A stretch of 64,000 nucleotides of DNA from Parashewanella curva (GTDB lineage: Bacteria > Pseudomonadota > Gammaproteobacteria > Enterobacterales > Shewanellaceae). The notes beneath the pieces were generated by a model. It was given only the letters and a program-made list of their open reading frames with translations. It was not told where the DNA came from and did not search any database. The translations under genes and the position numbers were made by a program. Positions 47,155 through 57,092 of this stretch are shown here, piece after piece. Within the stretch, counting starts at the first letter, position 1; each line of letters starts with the position of its first letter. Where the stretch lies: contig NZ_ML014753.1 of the NCBI RefSeq assembly GCF_003675895.1, positions 172,463 through 236,462 of the forward strand, given 5' to 3'.

Positions 47155-48876
47155 GTGCATTCTACAATAAAAAAATTACTGAATAAGCAAAGTTCTTCAA
47201 AAGTATCAGAATATTTCTCTACTGAGTTCAGAGATTTGCTGTCAGGGAGTAAGACAAATGTTCAGTTATGTCTACTAGCGTTGGCCTTTGCTATTGTGGC
47301 ATCCAGTGTGATCATTCTTTTTCGGTGGCTATTACAAGCTTCATTTGAAATTACAGAGCTCAAACATACTGACTTTGTAGCTGATTTTACCGACTGGCGC
47401 AGTTATTTGCCTTTACTCGGTGTTTTACTCATTTGGTTTACTGCTCGACTAGGGTCTAAACGCTACAAACAAATGGGCATTGCCTACGTTTTACATCGTT
47501 ATAAACTGTATTATGGAAAAATTCCCCTCCCCTCTGCTCCTGGGCAATTTCTACAAGCACTATTTGCCTTAGCCACTAATTTTTCAGTCGGCCGAGAGGG
47601 GCCAGCAATTCATCTTGGTGCCGTAAGTGCCAGCGTTATGGCTGAAAAATTTAATCTTCCAGATAACAGTGTTCGTATCCTTAGTGCTAGCGGAGTGGCC
47701 GCAGGGATTGCCGCAACGTTTAATGCTCCTTTAGGGGCAGTGATTTTTGTTTTTGAAGTCATTATCAGGGAATACCGTATCCACTATTTCTTCCCTATAT
47801 TAATCTCTGCCGTATGCGGAGCGATGAGTAGTCAGTTGGTCTTTGGCGATATCCATGAATTTGATGCTATCACCATCAATGATATGCCACTCAATCTCTA
47901 TCCAGCGTTATTAGCCGATGGTTTGTTACTTGGCTGTTTCGCCGCACTATTAAATTCATCTTTACTGAAAATAACTGAAGTCAGTCAACAATGGCCTTTA
48001 CTCCCTAAACTGTTTTTAGCCGGAGTGGTCACCACGATTATTGGAATGTTGGTTCCACAAGCCTTAGGTAGCGATGGTTTAGCCATAATGACCGCCACTG
48101 ACACTTCGATTGGTATGACGTTTTTACTTGTTATCTTATTTGCAAAAACCATTGCGACAGTGAGCGCTATAGGGCTAGGGATCCCTGGTGGGTTAATCGG
48201 CCCACTCTACGGTATTGGTGCTATGCTAGGCGCAATATTAGCAGAGATAAATGCCTACCTAATTCCTGAGAGCGCTCCTTACATTGGCACATATACCATT
48301 ATAGGGATGACTGTAATGATGGGAGTATGCTTAAATGCTCCCTTAGCTGCATTAGTCGCCCTTTTAGAGCTTACTTACGATGCCAACATTTTGCTTCCTG
48401 CTATGTTTGTCATGATCCCCGCTTTTCTACTAGCATTCCAAGGGTTTAATTGCCGTTCCATTCTCCTACGACAGCTCGATATGATGGGGCTAGGATATCG
48501 AGTTCCACCGTTGAACCTTGGGCTACAAAAGCGTGGTGTTCGCGCTGTAATGGAAAAAGAAATATTGATTTTAGACCATGCTCAATTCCAACAAAGCGCT
48601 TCCACTCATTGCGCTGATGGATCACTAGTGCTAATAAAAACTGACGATGGAAACATTCACCAAGTAGCAAAAAATGAAGATAATGCAGAAGTTCTCCAAG
48701 TTTCTTCAACGCCACTAAAATTACTGCCTGATACGGCAACCCTTGATGATGCATACCATCTTCTTGCTCCCTCACGTTCCGGAGAAATCGCTATTTACCA
48801 AAAACAAACATGCAATATTGTTGGGCTGATAAGTTGGAATATGATTTATAAGGAAGTTCGCAAAGGTCATGTATAA
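47155..48876 (+). CDS. CLC-family chloride channel/antiporter
   Basis: 573-aa inner-membrane protein with more than ten helices. Selectivity motifs GREGPAIHLG (about residue 145) and GIPGGLIGPLYGIGA (about 345) are present, the latter standing for the usual GxFxP. A C-terminal CBS-like tail follows from about residue 465. The first part GSGIP motif is less clear. It probably swaps Cl- for H+ in acid resistance or charge balance. Start is GTG at 47155. Confidence 0.9.
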   Translation: MHSTIKKLLNKQSSSKVSEYFSTEFRDLLSGSKTNVQLCLLALAFAIVASSVIILFRWLLQASFEITELKHTDFVADFTDWRSYLPLLGVLLIWFTARLGSKRYKQMGIAYVLHRYKLYYGKIPLPSAPGQFLQALFALATNFSVGREGPAIHLGAVSASVMAEKFNLPDNSVRILSASGVAAGIAATFNAPLGAVIFVFEVIIREYRIHYFFPILISAVCGAMSSQLVFGDIHEFDAITINDMPLNLYPALLADGLLLGCFAALLNSSLLKITEVSQQWPLLPKLFLAGVVTTIIGMLVPQALGSDGLAIMTATDTSIGMTFLLVILFAKTIATVSAIGLGIPGGLIGPLYGIGAMLGAILAEINAYLIPESAPYIGTYTIIGMTVMMGVCLNAPLAALVALLELTYDANILLPAMFVMIPAFLLAFQGFNCRSILLRQLDMMGLGYRVPPLNLGLQKRGVRAVMEKEILILDHAQFQQSASTHCADGSLVLIKTDDGNIHQVAKNEDNAEVLQVSSTPLKLLPDTATLDDAYHLLAPSRSGEIAIYQKQTCNIVGLISWNMIYKEVRKGHV

Positions 48877-49002
48877 ATGACCTTTGAGGCATCTTTTCAT
48901 TTTCAAAAACATACTAAATTCTATGTAGTTCTGGTAACATAGCCCCTCAGCAATATCTCTATACCTACTTAAGTATTACTCTATAAATTGGAAGATAGGC
49001 TG

Positions 49003-50013
49003 ATGATACAATTAGAAGGATCCCACATCCTCTCGGTAAACCAATTTGATTTGGATACCATTCAAACCATTTTTTCTGTTGCCCAACGCATGCAACCATA
49101 CGCTTTAAGACAAAGACGCACTCGTGTTCTTGACGGTGCGATTCTCGGAAATTTATTTTTTGAAGCAAGCACTCGCACCCGAGTCAGCTTTTCAACCGCA
49201 TTTAATCTACTCGGTGGTCATGTGGCCGAAACCGTTGGCTCAGGAACCTCTTCCTTATCCAAAGGGGAATCACTGTTCGATACCGCCAAGATGATGGCCA
49301 CTTACTCTGATGTCATTGCCATGCGTCACCCAGAAAGTTTTTCTGTGCAAGAGTTTGCCAAAGGCAGCTGTGTGCCAGTGATTAATGGCGGTGATGGTTC
49401 AAATGAACACCCTACCCAAGCATTACTTGATTTATTTACCATTGAAAAAGAGCTAAAAGAGAAAAACAAAGACATCAATGGTATGAACATCGCTATGATG
49501 GGTGATTTAAAGTATGGTCGTACTGTACACTCACTTTCTAAGTTACTTAGCCTTTATAAAAATGTGACCTTTACCCTGCTTTCTCCAACTGAATTACAAA
49601 TGCCTCAACATGTGATTGACCAAGTGGTTAATGCAGGGCATAAAGTGAACATCGTAGATAAAATTCAAGGTAATCTTGAACACGCTGATATTTTGTATCA
49701 AACCCGAATTCAAGAAGAGCGTTTTCCATCACAGGATGAAGCTAATAAGTATCGAGGACAATTTAGGTTAAACCAACGAGTTTATGCTCAACATTGTCAT
49801 CAAGATACGGTAATTTTACATCCGTTACCTCGTGATTCTCGCCCTGAGGCGAATGAACTAAACGATGATCTAAACACAAATCCCAACTTGGCGATTTTCC
49901 GTCAAGCTGACAATGGCCTGCTGATCCGCATGGCACTTTTTGCGCTTACGCTTGGTGTTGACTCTCAACTAGAACAGCACGAGTTACCAGTCAACTGGTA
50001 TGTAAGAAAGTAA
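49003..50013 (+). CDS. pyrB: Aspartate carbamoyltransferase catalytic chain
   Basis: 336 aa. Makes carbamoyl aspartate in pyrimidine synthesis. The carbamoyl-phosphate site [48 protein letters not shown] and HPLPR are all present and separate it from ornithine carbamoyltransferase. ATG at 49003 with GGAAG eight bases before is preferred over an upstream TTG. No pyrI regulatory chain gene is next to it; hemL follows 26 bases downstream. Confidence 0.94.
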   Translation: MIQLEGSHILSVNQFDLDTIQTIFSVAQRMQPYALRQRRTRVLDGAILGNLFFEASTRTRVSFSTAFNLLGGHVAETVGSGTSSLSKGESLFDTAKMMATYSDVIAMRHPESFSVQEFAKGSCVPVINGGDGSNEHPTQALLDLFTIEKELKEKNKDINGMNIAMMGDLKYGRTVHSLSKLLSLYKNVTFTLLSPTELQMPQHVIDQVVNAGHKVNIVDKIQGNLEHADILYQTRIQEERFPSQDEANKYRGQFRLNQRVYAQHCHQDTVILHPLPRDSRPEANELNDDLNTNPNLAIFRQADNGLLIRMALFALTLGVDSQLEQHELPVNWYVRK

Positions 50014-50039
50014 TTGATTTAATATTTAAGGAAAACCAA

Positions 50040-51320
50040 ATGACCCGTTCTGATACGCTGTTTGAACAGGCAAAACAGACCATTCCTGGCGGAGTAAACT
50101 CGCCAGTTCGTGCTTTTAATGGTGTTGGCGGCACGCCTCGCTTTATTGAAAAAGCCGATGGCGCTTATATTTATGATGCTGATGGTAATGCCTACATTGA
50201 CTATGTTGGCTCATGGGGACCAATGATTTTAGGCCATAACCACCCAAAAATTCGCCAAGCTGTTCTTGATGCTGTTGAAAACGGACTGTCATTTGGTGCA
50301 CCGACTGAACTTGAAATTACCATGGCTGAAAAAGTTACCGCTATGGTGCCGTCTATGGAACAAGTTCGTATGGTTAGCTCTGGTACAGAAGCCACCATGA
50401 GCGCCATTCGTTTAGCTCGTGGCTTTACCAGCCGTGACAAAATTCTAAAATTCCAAGGTTGTTATCACGGTCATGCAGACTGCTTATTGGTAAATGCGGG
50501 CTCTGGCGCACTAACATTAGGCCAACCAAGCTCTCCTGGCGTACCAGCTGATTTTGCTAAACATACACTAACCGCAATCTATAACGATTTAGAATCGGTA
50601 AAAGCCTTGTTTGAAGAATACCCTGAAGACATCGCTTGTATCATTCTTGAGCCAGTAGCGGGTAATATGAATTGCATCCCTCCTGTTGATGGCTTCTTAC
50701 AAGGTTTGCGTGATGTTTGTGATCAATACGGTGCTCTACTAATCATTGATGAAGTAATGACGGGATTCCGCGTTGCTAAAGCGGGAGCTCAAGCTCACTA
50801 TGACGTCAAACCCGATCTTACCTGCCTTGGTAAAGTGATTGGCGGTGGTATGCCTGTGGGAGCCTTTGGTGGTCGTAAAGAAGTGATGCAATACATTGCT
50901 CCGACGGGCCCTGTTTACCAAGCTGGTACGCTTTCAGGTAACCCAATTGCCATGGCCGCAGGCCTTGCCCAAATGGAAGCATTGGAAGAAGAAGGACTAT
51001 ACGAAGAACTGGCACGTAAAACTAAATACGTTGCCGAAGGCTTTAAAGCTTTAGCTGATAAACATGGCATTCCGATGACCATCAACTATGTGGGCGCTAT
51101 GTTTGGTTTCTTCTTCACTGAAGATGAAAAAGTCACCTCTTTTGATCAAGTCACTAAATGTGACCTTGAACGCTTTAAAGCTTTCTATCATGGTATGTTA
51201 GAGGAAGGCGTTTATTTAGCACCAAGTGCTTATGAAGCCAGCTTCTTGTCTGCGGCTCATGATGATGAAACGCTTGAAAAAACACTTGCGGCGGCAGATA
51301 AAGTGTTAGCAAGTTTGTAA
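50040..51320 (+). CDS. hemL: Glutamate-1-semialdehyde 2,1-aminomutase
   Basis: 426-aa PLP enzyme that makes 5-aminolevulinate for heme and tetrapyrroles. [17 protein letters not shown] at the N-terminus, [25 protein letters not shown] and the PLP lysine in [15 protein letters not shown] are all present. Full length. AAGGAAAACCA precedes ATG. It probably ends at the hairpin at 51337. Confidence 0.96.
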   Translation: MTRSDTLFEQAKQTIPGGVNSPVRAFNGVGGTPRFIEKADGAYIYDADGNAYIDYVGSWGPMILGHNHPKIRQAVLDAVENGLSFGAPTELEITMAEKVTAMVPSMEQVRMVSSGTEATMSAIRLARGFTSRDKILKFQGCYHGHADCLLVNAGSGALTLGQPSSPGVPADFAKHTLTAIYNDLESVKALFEEYPEDIACIILEPVAGNMNCIPPVDGFLQGLRDVCDQYGALLIIDEVMTGFRVAKAGAQAHYDVKPDLTCLGKVIGGGMPVGAFGGRKEVMQYIAPTGPVYQAGTLSGNPIAMAAGLAQMEALEEEGLYEELARKTKYVAEGFKALADKHGIPMTINYVGAMFGFFFTEDEKVTSFDQVTKCDLERFKAFYHGMLEEGVYLAPSAYEASFLSAAHDDETLEKTLAAADKVLASL

Positions 51321-51336
51321 TTTAACGAGTAACCAA

Positions 51337-51367
51337 GATTGAAGAATACCTACAGTGTTCTTCGATC
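51337..51367 (+). terminator. Hairpin after hemL
   Basis: GATTGAAGAATAC pairs with GTGTTCTTCGATC in RNA as a 13-bp stem with two G·U pairs and a five-base loop, followed by TAAATCTTTTC. Convergent hemL and the next ORF both end here. Confidence 0.6.
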
Positions 51368-52779
51368 TAAATCTTTTCAGTCGATTGTTTAAATTCTATT
51401 GATTTCGACAATTCTTCATCCAATTTAGAAGGTGACAGCGTCTTAAATAAACGAAAATTCCTATCTTTCTTCCTAATCAATATAGTACTACTTGGGGCCC
51501 GATAAATAATGGCATCATCGCAAGCGCCACCACTTATTATGATTGTTCCTTTTACGTACAATACAGCTCCATTCAATGCTTTTCCAGAAGCCTCAACTAA
51601 GCTATCTTCATCAATAAAAATTTCTGCCCCGTCTCCTGATAAACCTGAAAAGTTAGCTTTAGCATTGATAAGTTGAAGCATTCCTGCAGATAAAGATTTA
51701 TCTGAAACGAACGCAGTTGACTCCCCTAGTAACTTTATTTGAGCGTATTTCATTGAGCTATCTAATAACTCCACACTAAAATTCCCATCAATTTTTGAGC
51801 AACTACGAAAACCAGCTTCGTCCTTAAAAAGAATGTTTGACCAGAAATCAATTTTACGTTCAGCATAAAATCGCCCTCTGTTTAAACTAGTGCCTTCAAA
51901 TACACTTACTCCCATGATTGCCTTACACATCGCCTCAGCTCTAGGTTTTGACGACTTAACAATGATATTGTCTATGCATACCCCTCCTTTCACATAAAAG
52001 TTAATATCTTCCATCATCATATAAGGGAAGCACATTTCAGAATCTGCAACAAACGTTAGTGGATTCGTACTTTGTGAATGAGCATTGGGAATGCGGATCG
52101 TATACAACTGGCGTTGTCCACCCGAGAAAAAAGTATAATTACAATGATCTGGCATACAATGAACTAACCCGTCGTTTTCGTATAAATACTTAGGGTTTAA
52201 CTTTATTGTTGGTCTTATACAGGGCCCTAATTTTCTGAGTTCAAGTATAAGTGGCTCCCCAGAAAAAAAAGCATCCAGAGAAAAATCTGTAATTTTTACA
52301 GCAATATAGCTACTGCCAAGAGTGCATGTAGCATCCACAACTAATTTTTCAACAGAAAACGCTTTATTTGGGGGAGAGATTCTATCACTTAAAGCCTTTG
52401 TAACTACCCCACTACCGATAACTGCAGCGGTATGAACCACAGTTGGGACTTTAGTGTTAATATAGGTTATACCAAGCCCGAATGTTGCTGCGTTCGAAAA
52501 AAATTCAGCTAACTTTCTGTTTTCAACACATTGCTCCACACAACGACCGACGATCCATCCGACTCCTTGAGAAAAATAATGAAAACCCGTAGCTTCAAGT
52601 CCTCCATAAATTCCACCAACTATCGCGGCTGGAATTGATGCAGCACCTACAGCCCCTAAAACGACTCCTAAGCTTGCAACTTTTGCAATTTCGTTGGCCT
52701 TATCTTTAGCAATATCTGTTGCTTTACCTACAAATTCAGCTTGCGCAGAAATCATGCTTAATGATGATAACGGAGCCAT
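51367..52779 (-). CDS. Large unknown protein with Gly-rich N-terminus and repeat-like C-terminus
   Basis: 471 aa starting MAPLSSLSM. AGAGGA five bases before ATG at 52779 fixes the start; the ORF is open 66 bases further. Residues about 35-75 are Ala/Gly-rich and hydrophobic (GVVLGAVGAASIPAAIVGGIYGG), and a second such zone lies at about 110-145. The C-terminal half (about 340-450) shows short beta-strand repeats (SAGMLQLINAKANFSGL, AEIFIDEDSLVEAS, AVLYVKGTIIISGGA), suggesting a solenoid or beta-helix. There is no signal peptide. It may be distantly related to the ORF at 4419. Function unknown. Confidence 0.55.
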   Translation of the reverse strand: MAPLSSLSMISAQAEFVGKATDIAKDKANEIAKVASLGVVLGAVGAASIPAAIVGGIYGGLEATGFHYFSQGVGWIVGRCVEQCVENRKLAEFFSNAATFGLGITYINTKVPTVVHTAAVIGSGVVTKALSDRISPPNKAFSVEKLVVDATCTLGSSYIAVKITDFSLDAFFSGEPLILELRKLGPCIRPTIKLNPKYLYENDGLVHCMPDHCNYTFFSGGQRQLYTIRIPNAHSQSTNPLTFVADSEMCFPYMMMEDINFYVKGGVCIDNIIVKSSKPRAEAMCKAIMGVSVFEGTSLNRGRFYAERKIDFWSNILFKDEAGFRSCSKIDGNFSVELLDSSMKYAQIKLLGESTAFVSDKSLSAGMLQLINAKANFSGLSGDGAEIFIDEDSLVEASGKALNGAVLYVKGTIIISGGACDDAIIYRAPSSTILIRKKDRNFRLFKTLSPSKLDEELSKSIEFKQSTEKI

Positions 52780-53027
52780 ACAAGTCCTCTCGTTAATATT
52801 TATAATTAAGGCGATTAATTTTAATGACTTAGCTTGAACAAGCACTTAACACAGAACAACTCGTTTTTACGGCAAGTAATAAACTCAGAGGCTCGCCATT
52901 ATTTTCAATAATCAGTTGCTGCTTTCTGGATAAACATTGAGATTCAACACATTAAGTATATTTAATTAAACACTCATATTGGCCAATCCCCTAGTTGACA
53001 AGCACTCTGGACAACTCTGAAAGTTTT

Positions 53028-53046
53028 ACTAAGTCTGTTACTTAGT
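53028..53046. promoter_or_regulatory. Palindrome upstream of nhaD
   Basis: ACTAAGT/ACTTAGT inverted repeat with a five-base loop, 113 bases before the nhaD start. It could be an operator or RNA hairpin. The rest of the 379-bp gap 52780-53158 holds nothing I recognise. Confidence 0.3.
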
Positions 53047-53158
53047 TGGCATTTGTATCTCAAATAAATTTGTGGTTTTATGCGCCAGAATTTTTGCTGA
53101 AAAAAGCACCTATACTGGTATCAATTACTTTACTCAAGACGTCATATCGGAGCCACAC

Positions 53159-54406
53159 ATGCTCAATTATTTTCTCATCGGTTTTTCTGTCCTCGCACTT
53201 GTCACCATTATTTTTGAAGACATTACTAAGATAAACAAAGCTAAAACTACCTTGTTTCTGGGGTGTTTTTCATGGGTGTGCTTATATGTTGGAGCGGGAT
53301 CTGCAACTCACCAGCAAATTATCACCAAAGATTTAAATGAGAACTTACTTGAGATAGCGACTTTATGGTTGTTTTTAATGTCTACCATGACCTTTGTGGC
53401 TTATTTAAATGCCAAAGGTATGATCCAGCTGATAGTTCAAAAAATCTTTCCGAGCCAGATTTCAGTTCGGCTGTTAATGATACAGGTATCTCTGTTTGCT
53501 TTAGTCCTCTCCACTTTTTGCGATAACGTCACTGCAACGCTTGTGACCTTAGGACTTTTAAGTACTTTTGACCTTAGCTCTGAAGTGAAATTAAAAATGG
53601 CGGTGTTGGTGGTATTCGCCGTAAATTCAGGTGGCGTTGCTTTGATCACGGGTGATGTAACCACCTTAATGATCTTTTTGAGCGGTCATGTAAAAATGTC
53701 TGAGTTGGTGACTTTAATCATTCCTTCAGCCATCAGTGTTATCTTGCTGTCCTCCATGTTTTCATACAACTTAAAAGGAACGGTAAGTACCACCAAAGTT
53801 GAAAAGAATTACAATGGTATTGATGTCGCAATCACGATTTTATTTTTTAGTACGATCGTATTGACTATGGTTCTAAATATTCTATTTGCCATTCCTCCAG
53901 TACTGACTTTTTTAACGGGCTTATCAATTATGTTCTTAGTTGGTAGCTTGTCACGCTCTAATCGAGAAGAAGTCAAGATATTGGAATACATTAGACAAGT
54001 TGAGTTTGACACGTTGCTGTTTTTCTTAGGCATCTTGTTATTAGTTGGCATGCTCAAAGAAATTGGGGTATTAGACACACTAGCCCATGTTTACAGCCAA
54101 CATAGCGCCAGTGTATCAAACTATATTGCAGGTACGTTTTCTGCTTTGTTGGATAATGTTCCGCTCACGGCTGCACTACTAAAAGCCGACCCAAATCTAA
54201 CGACACCTGAATGGTTGGGGCTTACTTACGGTGTGGGCGTCGGTGGTTCGCTATTGATAATAGGAAGCGCAGCTGGTGTTATAGCCATGAGTAAAGTGAA
54301 AGAACTGACTTTCGGCAGCTACCTAAAGTTCTTCCCTGCTTTACTCATTTGCTACAGCTTAGGGTATGGACTTACGCTCATTGTTGGGCGTTACTTTTTT
54401 GGTTAG
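53159..54406 (+). CDS. nhaD: NhaD-type Na+/H+ antiporter
   Basis: 416-aa inner-membrane protein with about 11 to 12 helices. STFCDNVTATLVTLGLL near residue 120 and SALLDNVPLTAALLKADP near 350 are the Asp/Asn ion-binding motifs of the NhaD/ArsB group. GVGVGGSLLIIGSAAGV completes the core. ATG at 53159 with CGGAG six bases before is preferred over an earlier in-frame start at 53072. It exports Na+ or Li+ at alkaline pH, which suits a marine bacterium. Confidence 0.9.
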   Translation: MLNYFLIGFSVLALVTIIFEDITKINKAKTTLFLGCFSWVCLYVGAGSATHQQIITKDLNENLLEIATLWLFLMSTMTFVAYLNAKGMIQLIVQKIFPSQISVRLLMIQVSLFALVLSTFCDNVTATLVTLGLLSTFDLSSEVKLKMAVLVVFAVNSGGVALITGDVTTLMIFLSGHVKMSELVTLIIPSAISVILLSSMFSYNLKGTVSTTKVEKNYNGIDVAITILFFSTIVLTMVLNILFAIPPVLTFLTGLSIMFLVGSLSRSNREEVKILEYIRQVEFDTLLFFLGILLLVGMLKEIGVLDTLAHVYSQHSASVSNYIAGTFSALLDNVPLTAALLKADPNLTTPEWLGLTYGVGVGGSLLIIGSAAGVIAMSKVKELTFGSYLKFFPALLICYSLGYGLTLIVGRYFFG

Positions 54407-54414
54407 TACATTTG

Positions 54415-55389
54415 CTAAGTAGCGGGCACCGAAAACTTCTCACCCGCGATTCCTAAAACGACATCCTGAGGGCGGATCTCTAAGATTTTCAATTTACCTT
54501 TGATGGTATCGCCCTCTTTTAGCTCTTTCCCATTTACACTTAAACGACGTTGTGATGGTGTAGTGGAATATAGGTGTGCATTAATACTAAATTCCGGCAC
54601 CTGCAATTGAATACTTGCTGGCAACTCTCCGTATTTAGGCACCTGCGTATATTTATCTTTGCCATTTGCTTCTAATTTCGGATCATCAGAAAACGGTTTT
54701 TGTACCGCCCTTTCATGCTCAACCTGACTCAATTCTTGTTTCAAGTTTTTGATAACTTTGTCTTGCTTATGCTGCTCATCTGTTTTCAGACCAACATCCG
54801 ATGCAGCCAACGCCACTTGTCTTTTTAATGCCTCTAAATCCAACGCCTGACTATTATTTGGTTTCGCCCCAAGCATTAAGTCTTTGGCTTGTTCCAAATC
54901 TAATTGAGTCTGCTCTGAACCATACTCACTGGCTATCGGACTGTTCTTATCTAGCGGTTTTCCTAAAATAATGTGCTGAGTCTGTTTAGGTTTTACCGTA
55001 ACAGCAACAGATTGCGGCTGACTTGATTCATCTTTGGGAGTTTGTATTGTTTGAGAGCTTGGCTGAGTCGATATAGATTGACTGGGTACCTGATAAGCCT
55101 GAGGGAGTGGCAACGCTACTTTTTCTACTAAAGTAATTTGTGATTTCGCAGCCGGTTTTTGAGTAACGTTTTCTTCAGGCTTGATCGGAGTTTGAACCGT
55201 TCCAACAGGCTTTAGCCACCACCAAGCAGCGGAAACACCAATAGTAATCGCTAACACTAGTCCAAACCAGTGCCACGGTAGTTGCCTGTCAGATTTCATA
55301 GAAGCTAATTGTCGCTGTGGGGAAAGCGTAGGGTCTAGCGGTGCATTCTTCTGTTTACTTTTGGTTACCGCATCAAGCAAAATCGACAT
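54415..55389 (-). CDS. gspB: General secretion pathway protein GspB
   Basis: 324 aa. One N-terminal helix (PWHWFGLVLAITIGVSAAWWW) at about residue 38-58, a long Pro/Gln/Lys-rich periplasmic linker, and a C-terminal domain (about 255-320: RRLSVNGKELKEGDTIKGKL, IRPQDVVLGIAGEKF) of the GspB family. With GspA it helps assemble the type II secretin through peptidoglycan. It overlaps the gspA stop by one base. The rest of the T2SS is not in this window. Confidence 0.88.
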   Translation of the reverse strand: MSILLDAVTKSKQKNAPLDPTLSPQRQLASMKSDRQLPWHWFGLVLAITIGVSAAWWWLKPVGTVQTPIKPEENVTQKPAAKSQITLVEKVALPLPQAYQVPSQSISTQPSSQTIQTPKDESSQPQSVAVTVKPKQTQHIILGKPLDKNSPIASEYGSEQTQLDLEQAKDLMLGAKPNNSQALDLEALKRQVALAASDVGLKTDEQHKQDKVIKNLKQELSQVEHERAVQKPFSDDPKLEANGKDKYTQVPKYGELPASIQLQVPEFSINAHLYSTTPSQRRLSVNGKELKEGDTIKGKLKILEIRPQDVVLGIAGEKFSVPAT

Positions 55390-56978
55390 TAATATAACTC
55401 CTTAGCCGCAGATAAATCTGGGCCAGAATGCTCAGCATACAAACTCAATAGTATCAATGTTTGCTTGCCTGCAATACCATCATCCGACAAACCATTTTGC
55501 TTTTGAAAATCTTTCAAACTGCGGATCAGCGATGCATCAAAATGCGTCATTTCCCTTGGTTTTTCGTGATTATAATTGGCGAGTTGATTTTCTAACCACT
55601 GAATTTGTTCAATGGGAGCGTAACGGGTGATGATTTGATTCGGCGCACCTACATTCTGCCAAAATAATTCAAAGGTGCCATCATAATGTGCATCAATCCA
55701 ATCCTGCTCAACCTTTAATTGCTGCTCACCAAGCTGAATATAGGCCTTATGACCATCAACGGCCGCTAACACCGCATAGAATGGTTGTCCAGCGTCATCT
55801 TTAAGGTAGAGCACGGCGGGATAGCCCATTTTCAATAGGTTTTTCCAGTCTCCTTGCTTTTGATAGCAATTTAGTTGTTGTGCCTGCGCCGCTTGGCAAC
55901 TAGTGAGATTTTGATAAGGAGTTTTATTCCAAAGTCCAAACAACACCGCAAACGCTGTATCAATATTTCGGCTTTTAGAAATCATTTGAGTCAAAGCTGC
56001 ATTTTTTCTCGGTAACTTTACAGAGTCAGTAACGCCGTTGGCTTGATTTACTGATTTAGAGTCAGCTTGAGGAGATTGCAGTAGAGTAAAACCAACATAA
56101 GCAACAGCAAAACTGGCGACTAAAGTACCACCAGTAATTAGTGGCCATTTATATTTTGAAGTTGATGTTTCTTCCACGCCCAATATTTCTTGAGCGGCTT
56201 GGTTGACCATGCGATGATCCAGCGGCACTTTAGATTGCCCATATCCAGCCATCAAAGTACGTTCACACAACAAATTGATCAGCCTTGGTATACCGCCTGT
56301 ATGTTTATGTAGCGCTTTTATAGATTTACGGGTAAATAACGGCTCATATCGCCCAGCCACTTCTAATCTATGTTGCACATAAAGCGCCACTTCATCTTCT
56401 GTTAACGGCAACAAATGGTAACGAGCAGTGATCCGCTGTGCTAACTGCCTCAGCTCTTGGCGTCTCAGTAACTGTTGTAATTCTGGTTGACCAATTAAGA
56501 TCACTTGCAGCAATTTTTTGGTATCAGTTTCTAAATTAGTGAGTAACCTTAATTGCTCTAACACTTCGGCTTTGAGGTGTTGAGCTTCATCAATGATCAT
56601 CAAGGTATTACGACCATTCTTATGATTTTCAAGCAAAAATTCACTAATGCGATCGGTAAGCTGTTTTAGTGTTGGCGATTCTGGGTAGTTTATTTTAAGT
56701 TCATCACATAAGGTCGCCAGTAACTCTAATTCAGTTAGCGCAGGATTAAGAATGAAGGCCGTATCGGTATTCTCTGGCAATTGCTTTAACAAGGTACGTG
56801 AGACGGTGGTTTTTCCTGTACCCACTTCCCCCGTTAACAACACAAACCCGCCAGTGTCACCAAGACCATAGCTTAAATGTGCCAACGCTTCACGGTGGCG
56901 ATCACTTAAAAACAAGTACTCAGGGTTTGGAGCGATTGAAAACGGAGTATCCTTTAAACCAAAAAACGCTTTATACAT
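55389..56978 (-). CDS. gspA: General secretion ATPase GspA (ExeA-like)
   Basis: 529 aa. N-terminal AAA+ domain with Walker A GEVGTGKTT at about residue 48 and Walker B LMIIDEAQH near 125, and a sensor-like GGIPRLINLLCERTL. A membrane helix lies near residue 275 (WPLITGGTLVASFAVAYVGFTLL). The periplasmic part ends in a peptidoglycan-binding domain (SLKDFQKQNGLSDDGIAGKQ). The ExeA/ExeB pair in Aeromonas places the secretin ExeD. Coupled to gspB. Confidence 0.92.
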   Translation of the reverse strand: MYKAFFGLKDTPFSIAPNPEYLFLSDRHREALAHLSYGLGDTGGFVLLTGEVGTGKTTVSRTLLKQLPENTDTAFILNPALTELELLATLCDELKINYPESPTLKQLTDRISEFLLENHKNGRNTLMIIDEAQHLKAEVLEQLRLLTNLETDTKKLLQVILIGQPELQQLLRRQELRQLAQRITARYHLLPLTEDEVALYVQHRLEVAGRYEPLFTRKSIKALHKHTGGIPRLINLLCERTLMAGYGQSKVPLDHRMVNQAAQEILGVEETSTSKYKWPLITGGTLVASFAVAYVGFTLLQSPQADSKSVNQANGVTDSVKLPRKNAALTQMISKSRNIDTAFAVLFGLWNKTPYQNLTSCQAAQAQQLNCYQKQGDWKNLLKMGYPAVLYLKDDAGQPFYAVLAAVDGHKAYIQLGEQQLKVEQDWIDAHYDGTFELFWQNVGAPNQIITRYAPIEQIQWLENQLANYNHEKPREMTHFDASLIRSLKDFQKQNGLSDDGIAGKQTLILLSLYAEHSGPDLSAAKELY

Positions 56979-57092
56979 ACCAATGAACTAAATAATCGAC
57001 AAATATGGCAACAACTTACGGCTAAGTGCTTTTATTGTCAAAGTTTTGTCTGATAAGCTTTAGATAGATATCGCTTAGAGTTGAAGACAATC

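Noticed and set aside
48988-50013. Ornithine carbamoyltransferase (argF) reading
   Set aside because: The substrate motif [11 protein letters not shown] and general pattern fit aspartate carbamoyltransferase better.
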